Position numbers and translations under genes: made by a program | Source: Sorex araneus | Lineage: Eukaryota > Chordata > Mammalia > Eulipotyphla > Soricidae | DNA: 64,000 bases | Direction of reading: 5' to 3' | Assembly: GCF_027595985.1 (NCBI RefSeq) | Contig: NC_073302.1 | Coordinates: 169,104,593-169,168,592, forward strand | The notes under the pieces: model-generated | Told to the model about the DNA's origin: nothing | Databases searched by the model: none | What the model saw: only the letters and a program-made list of their open reading frames with translations | In this document: positions 59,271 through 64,000 of the stretch, piece after piece | How positions within the stretch are numbered: position 1 is the stretch's first letter | How the letters are laid out: each line of letters starts with the position of its first letter

Positions 59271-59320
59271 GTGCCCGCTTAAGCAAATCGATGAACAATG
59301 GGACAACAGTGCTACAGGGC
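59271..59320 (+). mobile_element. 3' tip of a long-form SINE
   Basis: Only the last about 50 bp are present: gtgcccgcttaagcaaatcg, atgaacaatgggacaacagt, gctacag. A 5'-truncated insertion or a deletion remnant. Confidence 0.75.
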
Positions 59321-59761
59321 ATTATACTCCATTACTTAACAGCTAAAATACTGGAGTAGTTATTACTTGCATTGCATTTTCTTTTTCTTTTTCATCTTGG
59401 AAGACACTTTAACAATTAGCGCAGTAAGAACACTTTATCTGCCCTCTTAAATTTGTTAGTGTGTGATACTATATTATTAACATATATTCAATATTGTATA
59501 TAAATATCTCTGGAACTTACTCTTCTTGCTTAACTAAAATTCCAAGCCTATTGAATAGCTCCTCATTTTCCCCTTCATCCAATCCCTAGAAACTATATTC
59601 TGATCTCTAATTCCATGAACTTTAGTATATTAGATACCTAACAGAAGCAGAAGCAAGTAGTATTATACCTCCGTGACTATTTTATTTCATTTAATACAAA
59701 TTCTTGCTGAAGAATTTTTAAACTATTATAAATATGGATATGTATAATACTTTAAATATCA

Positions 59762-60245
59762 CTGTATCACTGTCATCCTATTGTTCATCTATTTACTCAA
59801 GCGGGTGCCAGTAACGTCTCCATTTGTCCCAGCCCTAAGATTTTCACAGCCTCTCCTTACTCATTTTTCCCAACGACTAGAGGTTCTTTTCAAGGTCAGG
59901 GGAATGAGACCTGTTATTGTTACTACATTTGGCATATCGAATATGCCAACAGGAGCTTGCCAGTCTCTTCCATGCAGGTGGAATACTCTCAGTAGCTTTT
60001 TGCACACAGACACACACACACACACACGCACACACATTTATTTCTCTTTATGATGATTCTCAGCCGCGAGGTCCAGGGATATGTTCACTCATGCGTGAGG
60101 CTCAGCCCAAGCATGTGGAAAGTGGCCTGGAGCATGGTGGCAGTTGGGTAGTAGAGGTCAGCTGCCAGGGCTGGGTCGCTTGGGGCCGGGACGGCTCTCA
60201 CCCGCCCCCCTCTTGGGTACCCCTGGTGCGGAGTCCGGTGGCGTG
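59762..60245 (-). mobile_element. Composite element D, second copy
   Basis: Like the 36.43-kb element, it joins the long-SINE body in antisense (59762 to about 59997), including the extra internal segment ending aaggtcaggggaatgagacc, to a 5' module instead of the tRNA head. A (CA)n tract at 60003-60038 lies at the junction. The module at 60070-60240 (tcatgcgtgaggctcagccc, ggcctggagcatgg, acccctggtgcgg) aligns with 37042-37215. No clear target-site duplication was found, so its limits are approximate. Confidence 0.6.
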
Positions 60246-60257
60246 GTATATAATAAA

Positions 60258-60370
60258 ACTGCTCAGGCTCAATCCCTCACACTCTATATGGTCCCCAGAG
60301 TCCTCCAAGTGTGATCCCTGAGTGCAGAGCCAAGAGCAAGCCCTGAGCACTGCCTGCTCTGGCCCAAACG
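60258..60370 (+). mobile_element. SINE 3' fragment (short form)
   Basis: Lacks the tRNA head; begins ctcaatccctcacactctat, then atggtccccagagtcctcc and gccaagagcaagccctgagc. It directly follows the composite element. Confidence 0.75.
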
Positions 60371-60490
60371 CACTCCTCCCCAAAGAAACTCAATGGTATT
60401 TTATAACAGCTACACCATTATCTTATTCCCACCAAAAGTGCACAGGTACTTCAATAATTTCTCATCTATCGCTGTTAATACTTGTATTTA

Positions 60491-60666
60491 ATTTTTGGCT
60501 TTTGTTTGGGGGGTCACACCTGGTGATGCACAGGGGTTACTCCTGGCTTTGCATCAGGAATTACTCCTGGCAGTGCTCAGGGGACCATATGGGATGCTGG
60601 GAATCAAACCCGGGTCGGCCGCATGCAAGATAAATGCCCTACCCGCTGTACTATCGCTCCAGCACC
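60491..60666 (-). mobile_element. Young SINE (short form)
   Basis: Antisense SINE with intact box B complement (aatcaaacccgggtcggcc). The 8-bp repeats tgtattta at 60483-60490 and 60667-60674 fit its target-site duplication. It lies between the outer repeats of the older SINE at its right, i.e. it inserted next to that SINE's tail. Confidence 0.88.
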
Positions 60667-60674
60667 TGTATTTA

Positions 60675-60980
60675 TTTTTTTTATTTCAATTTTTAATCAC
60701 TTCCAAGGAATCGGGGTGCAGCCAGGATACCTCAATCCATGTTTCAGGACAACTGGGTGTTGCTGCCATGCAAAGGTCTGAGAATTTAGTGATACTCTGG
60801 CACTGCAGTGTTGCTCTGGTTCTTAGGCGCTTGGGGATTACCTGGGCCACTTCAGAGGTCCAAGGGGCAAAAATGGGGGCACAGGAGGTGATACTTGGGA
60901 ATCATATGAGCAGGAGTTTGAAATAGAGTTTGTTGCATTCAAGGCAAGTGCTTTCAGTTCTATAATCTCCAGCCCAAACC
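60675..60980 (-). mobile_element. Older, divergent SINE-like element
   Basis: The right end (attcaaggcaagtgctttca, ctccagcccaaa) is a decayed SINE head in antisense; the rest is longer than and different from the short SINE. The 13-bp repeats aatacttgtattt at 60477-60489 and 60981-60993 bracket this element together with the young SINE at 60491-60666, indicating one original insertion of about 330 bp. Confidence 0.65.
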
Positions 60981-61201
60981 AATACTTGTATTTCTTAATA
61001 ACTATCCTGATACATTTGATGTGATGTCTCTTAGTGATTTTTATTTGGGTTTTCTTGAATATATGGCATATTGAGCATTTTTAATACACTTTACCATTTG
61101 TAAATGCTTTGGAGATAGACTATTCATGTCTCTAGTCCATTATTAATTTGTTTGTTAGTATTTTTCTAGAGTTGTGAGTCCTTATACTTTTGAAACATAG
61201 A

Positions 61202-61394
61202 AATTCCTCTGTCCCTCTCAGAGAGCCAGGCAAGCTACCGAGAGTATTCCGCCCTCATGGCAGAGCTTGGCAAGCTACCCGTAGTGTATTCAATATGCCA
61301 AAAACAGTAACAAGTCTCACAATAGAAACGTTACTAGTGTCCGCTCAAGCAAATAGATGAACAATGGGATGACAGTGCTACAGTGTTACAGTGC
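61202..61394 (+). mobile_element. Long-form SINE, headless
   Basis: Begins at the body (cctctgtccctctcagagagc), then gccaggcaagctaccgagag, attcaatatgccaaaaacag, gatgacagtgctacagtg. The tRNA head is absent, so it is 5'-truncated. Flanking agaaat repeats are too short to be decisive. Confidence 0.85.
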
Positions 61395-62064
61395 AGAAAT
61401 ATATGCTATATATTTTCTTCTATTCTACAGGTTACCTTCTCACTTTGTTGAATATTTCCATTCCTGTACAGAAGCTTTTTAGGTTATATAGTCACACTTG
61501 CCTAATTTCCTTTTGTGATGTATGCTTTTGGTGTCATATCCATGAATCATTTCCAAGATTAGTGACACAGATATTTTCTTCGAGAAGTTTTGCAGTTTCT
61601 GGTATTATAGTTAAGTTTTTTTAAATTCAGTTTTGTACATAAGGGTTCAGACTCAATATGCTGCAAATGGATAAAAATTTTTTGCACTGTTTGTTAATAA
61701 AATTACTATTACCCTATCTTGGATTATTGGCACTACTGTCAAAGATCAATTGACCATATTTTTTGGACATTATTCAGTTCAATATATCCACATATGTCAG
61801 TATCACACTTTTGATTTCAGGAGTTTTATTATGTACTATGTTTATACATACTATATTCCAGTATTGTCTAATGTTACTATGCATTGAAATCAGAAGTCAA
61901 TTTCCAATTTTTTTATTTCTCAGAAGTAATTTGAATATTAATGATCTTTTGTGATTCCTTAAGAAATATATAATTATTTTGGTTTTGCTATAAAATAACT
62001 ATTGTGATTTTAGTATATATTGCATTGATTCTACAGTTCACTTCAGTAAATTTTAGCAATTTTA

Positions 62065-62273
62065 TTTTATTTATTATTTTTTTTGCTTTTTGGGTCACAC
62101 CCGGCGATGCACAGAGGTTACTCCTGGCTCTGCACTCAGGAATTACTCCTGGCGGTGCTCAGGGGACCATATGGGATGCTGGGAATCGAACCCGGGTTGG
62201 CCGCGTTCGATTCCCAGCATCCCATTTCGTTTGCAAGGCAAACACCCTACCCGCTGTGCTATTGCTCTAGCCC
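62065..62273 (-). mobile_element. Young SINE (short form) with internal inverted duplication
   Basis: Antisense SINE with CpG-rich sequence (cacccggcgatgcac, aatcgaacccgggttggccg). The 17-bp repeats aaatttta(g/a)caatttta at 62048-62064 and 62274-62290 differ at one base. About 26 extra bases at 62206-62231 interrupt the head; most are the reverse complement of the sequence just upstream. Confidence 0.93.
62171..62225. repeat. 21-bp perfect inverted repeat inside a SINE
   Basis: Arms at 62171-62191 and 62205-62225 are exact reverse complements, separated by 13 nt. The right arm is absent from all other SINE copies in the window, so it arose here. Confidence 0.95.
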
Positions 62274-62870
62274 AAATTTTAACAATTTTAACTCATTATA
62301 TTTTTAGTATATAAGTTTTTTAACCCCTTCACTTACGTTTATTCCTAAATATTTCATTCTATATAGTCCTATTGTAAATGGGAGTTTCCTGGTTTTCTTT
62401 TGAGATTTGTTGTTGGTGTACAAAATGCAACCAAGTTTTGTATGTAAATTATGTATTTCAATGTCACTGAATTTGATTATTAATAATATCTTGACTTTTA
62501 GCAGAAGTCCATAAAGTTTTCTGTATAATAGTATTCATCTGAAAACAGGAACAGAAATTTCGTTTGTTTCAGGTTTGGAAACTTACTATTTTTCTTGCTT
62601 AATTCCTTTGACTCAGATTTCCAACATTGTGTTGACTAGCTCTAGAAATGTTTGCTTGCACCTGATCTTAGATGAAAAGTTTTCAGTTTATCACATAGAG
62701 AAAATGATCATTATAAGCTTTTTATACAAGGCATGATATTTTAAAATATTTCCTAACTTACCAGTTTGTTGAGAATTTTTGTTATGAAAGATAATATTAG
62801 ATGCTTTGTTTCATTTGATGTTTGATTATAAGATTTTTATGTTTTAGATTTTTTATAGAATTTCAACAGA

Positions 62871-63479
62871 AGTGCTTGGGGGTCCTTTTTATTTTGGAAG
62901 GCCCTATTAAACATCCCAATTCATATCCATAGTTCAAGATACTTTAGTTGTGGTTTGGAACCCCAGAAATCTAGGTTAAATCAGAACTCTCCAAGAGAGA
63001 CGAGTCAGAAACACAAGCCTGCCCACTTAGCAAGCCAACAATGGTATATTTTATATTGCTTGTTACCACTAAATGGCTAACAGAATGATCAAAAATATTT
63101 CTATAGAAGAAAATTTGTGAAATTGTTGTATATCACCATAGGGACATTAAGTTATTGTCTCAGGGTGTATTAAACTGTTGTTGTAAGTTAAGTCTTCTGT
63201 GTTAATGTTTTTGTAAGTTGAAATTGGTTGGCTTCTCTGTTACATCTTATCACAGTAATAAGGTCTTAATTGGCACACAACTCCCATCACTAGAGAGCAG
63301 AATCATCTCTCCCCATGTCAGGAATCTCCAGTTACTTTTGTACTCCACCAAGAAATAATAAAAGTACATGCTTGAGTGTTTGACACATTTCTCCAAAGAC
63401 TTGTGGTTTTTGTAATTTAAGCTCTGTTACTGATATCCCATTGGTTTGTAGTACCATCTATGCCAAACTGTAATACTAA
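62871..63479. other. Unique or very old sequence, no gene recognised
   Basis: AT-rich sequence with no clear family match and no ORF of interest. Confidence 0.45.
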
Positions 63480-63730
63480 AGTTCTGATACCAATGACTCC
63501 TTTCAAATTGACCCCCTTCTACCTACTCCTTGCCCTCTCCTTTCCCTTCACCCCTGGTAGCCACCATTTTGTTTTCAGAGTCTAAGTGGGTTTTTTTTTG
63601 GTTCATAATCAAAGTGTTTCTTTGTTCATTTTTCTTTGTTTCTTCATATTCCACCTAGGAGTAAAATCACCTTCTACTTATCCTTCCAATTTAGCATAAT
63701 CACCCCAGATTCTATCCTGGTGAGATTCCA
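63480..63730 (-). mobile_element. Old L1M 3' end-like fragment
   Basis: In antisense, cccttcacccctggtagcca, ccaccattttgttttcagag and ttcatattccacctaggagt match the order seen at the 3' end of ancient mammalian L1. Boundaries are uncertain. Confidence 0.55.
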
Positions 63731-63769
63731 ATTTGAAATTATGTTACAAAGTAATGCAACTATATGGTG

Positions 63770-63945
63770 TTAGGTGAGAGATATGGCACAGTGGTTAATG
63801 TGCTTGCCTTGCATGCAGCCAGTTCAGATTCTAATCCTGGCATGATATATGGTCCCCTAAGTACCAACAGAAGTCATCCTTGAACAGAGCCAGAAGTAAG
63901 CCCTGATCATCACTAAGTTTAACCCCAAAGCAAATAACCTTTTTA
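63770..63945 (+). mobile_element. Older SINE (short form)
   Basis: Head gtgagagatatggcacagtg, cttgccttgcatgcagccag, catgatatatggtcccctaa, end gccagaagtaagccctgatc, then an A-rich tail. Confidence 0.82.
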
Positions 63946-64000
63946 AATTTAAAATAAGCATAGATCAATGAAATTAATTTAGAGCCTAGATATAACCCAT

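Larger units (their letters stand above)
59470..62870 (-). mobile_element. Old L1M body interrupted by later insertions
   Basis: Antisense ancient L1 sequence can be followed in pieces: about 59.47-59.76, 60.38-60.48, 60.99-61.20, 61.40-62.06 and 62.29-62.87 kb. Diagnostic stretches include cccaccaaaagtgcacaggt, acaggttaccttctcacttt, cctgtacagaagctttttag, gtcatatccatgaatcattt and gtcaaagatcaattgaccat. The gaps are filled by SINEs and a composite element, so this L1 is the oldest layer. Confidence 0.75.

Noticed and set aside
60198..60926. ORFs of 61-143 codons around 60.2-60.9 kb
   Set aside because: They lie in SINEs and in the composite element; recurrent 'GDHMGCWESNPG'-type translations appear at many SINE copies.

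Overview
This window looks like intergenic or intronic DNA from a placental mammal, most likely a shrew (Soricidae, Sorex-like). The clue is a very abundant tRNA-derived SINE with the consensus antisense signature 'ggtcacacccggcgatgcac ... aatcgaacccgggtcggcc ... gctatcgctccagcccc', which I recognise as the SINE type of shrew genomes. Another eulipotyphlan cannot be excluded from sequence alone. The DNA is AT-rich by eye. I find no convincing exon of a host protein-coding gene. Every ORF above about 110 codons is retrotransposon sequence, antisense to it, or lies mostly in other repeats, or has no recognisable feature.

Layout. 1-7.3 kb is mostly unique AT-rich sequence with a short L1 tail and a MIR. 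7.34-13.15 kb is a near full-length L1 on the minus strand with decayed ORF1 and ORF2, a GC-richer 5' region and a young SINE inside ORF2. 13.4-26.4 kb is a mosaic of SINEs, L1 3' ends, L2 remnants and two unusual chimeric elements (16.76-17.65 and 22.40-23.05 kb). 26.4-31.0 kb is unique apart from a (CA)n tract. 31-39.6 kb has L1 copies, L2, long SINEs and two further chimeric elements lying almost side by side (35.69-36.39 and 36.43-37.23 kb). 39.6-50.6 kb has scattered SINEs, a processed U6 snRNA pseudogene with target-site duplications, and a 197-bp GGAA/GGGA microsatellite that grew next to a SINE tail. 50.6-56.4 kb carries no SINE or L1 that I can recognise. 56.5-64 kb holds an ancient LTR-like repeat, an L1 3' end, and an old L1M body into which several SINEs and a second copy of the composite element have been inserted.

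How it fits together. The active system here is LINE-1 retrotransposition and its parasites. Autonomous L1 copies share a 3' tail ending in a 'tggtgattcaataaa'-type motif. The same kind of tail is joined to at least three unrelated 5' modules (16.76, 22.40 and 35.69 kb). Two of these elements are bracketed by target-site duplications that delimit the chimera itself; at 16.76 kb the duplication encloses the chimera plus about 550 bp of extra 3' sequence. A fourth element (36.43-37.23 kb, with a related copy at 59.76-60.25 kb) carries the 3' body of the long SINE behind a different 5' module. These chimeras are the best candidates for undescribed biology in the window. Calls rest on pattern recognition of the sequence and on direct-repeat flanks read by eye; no alignment or database search was run.
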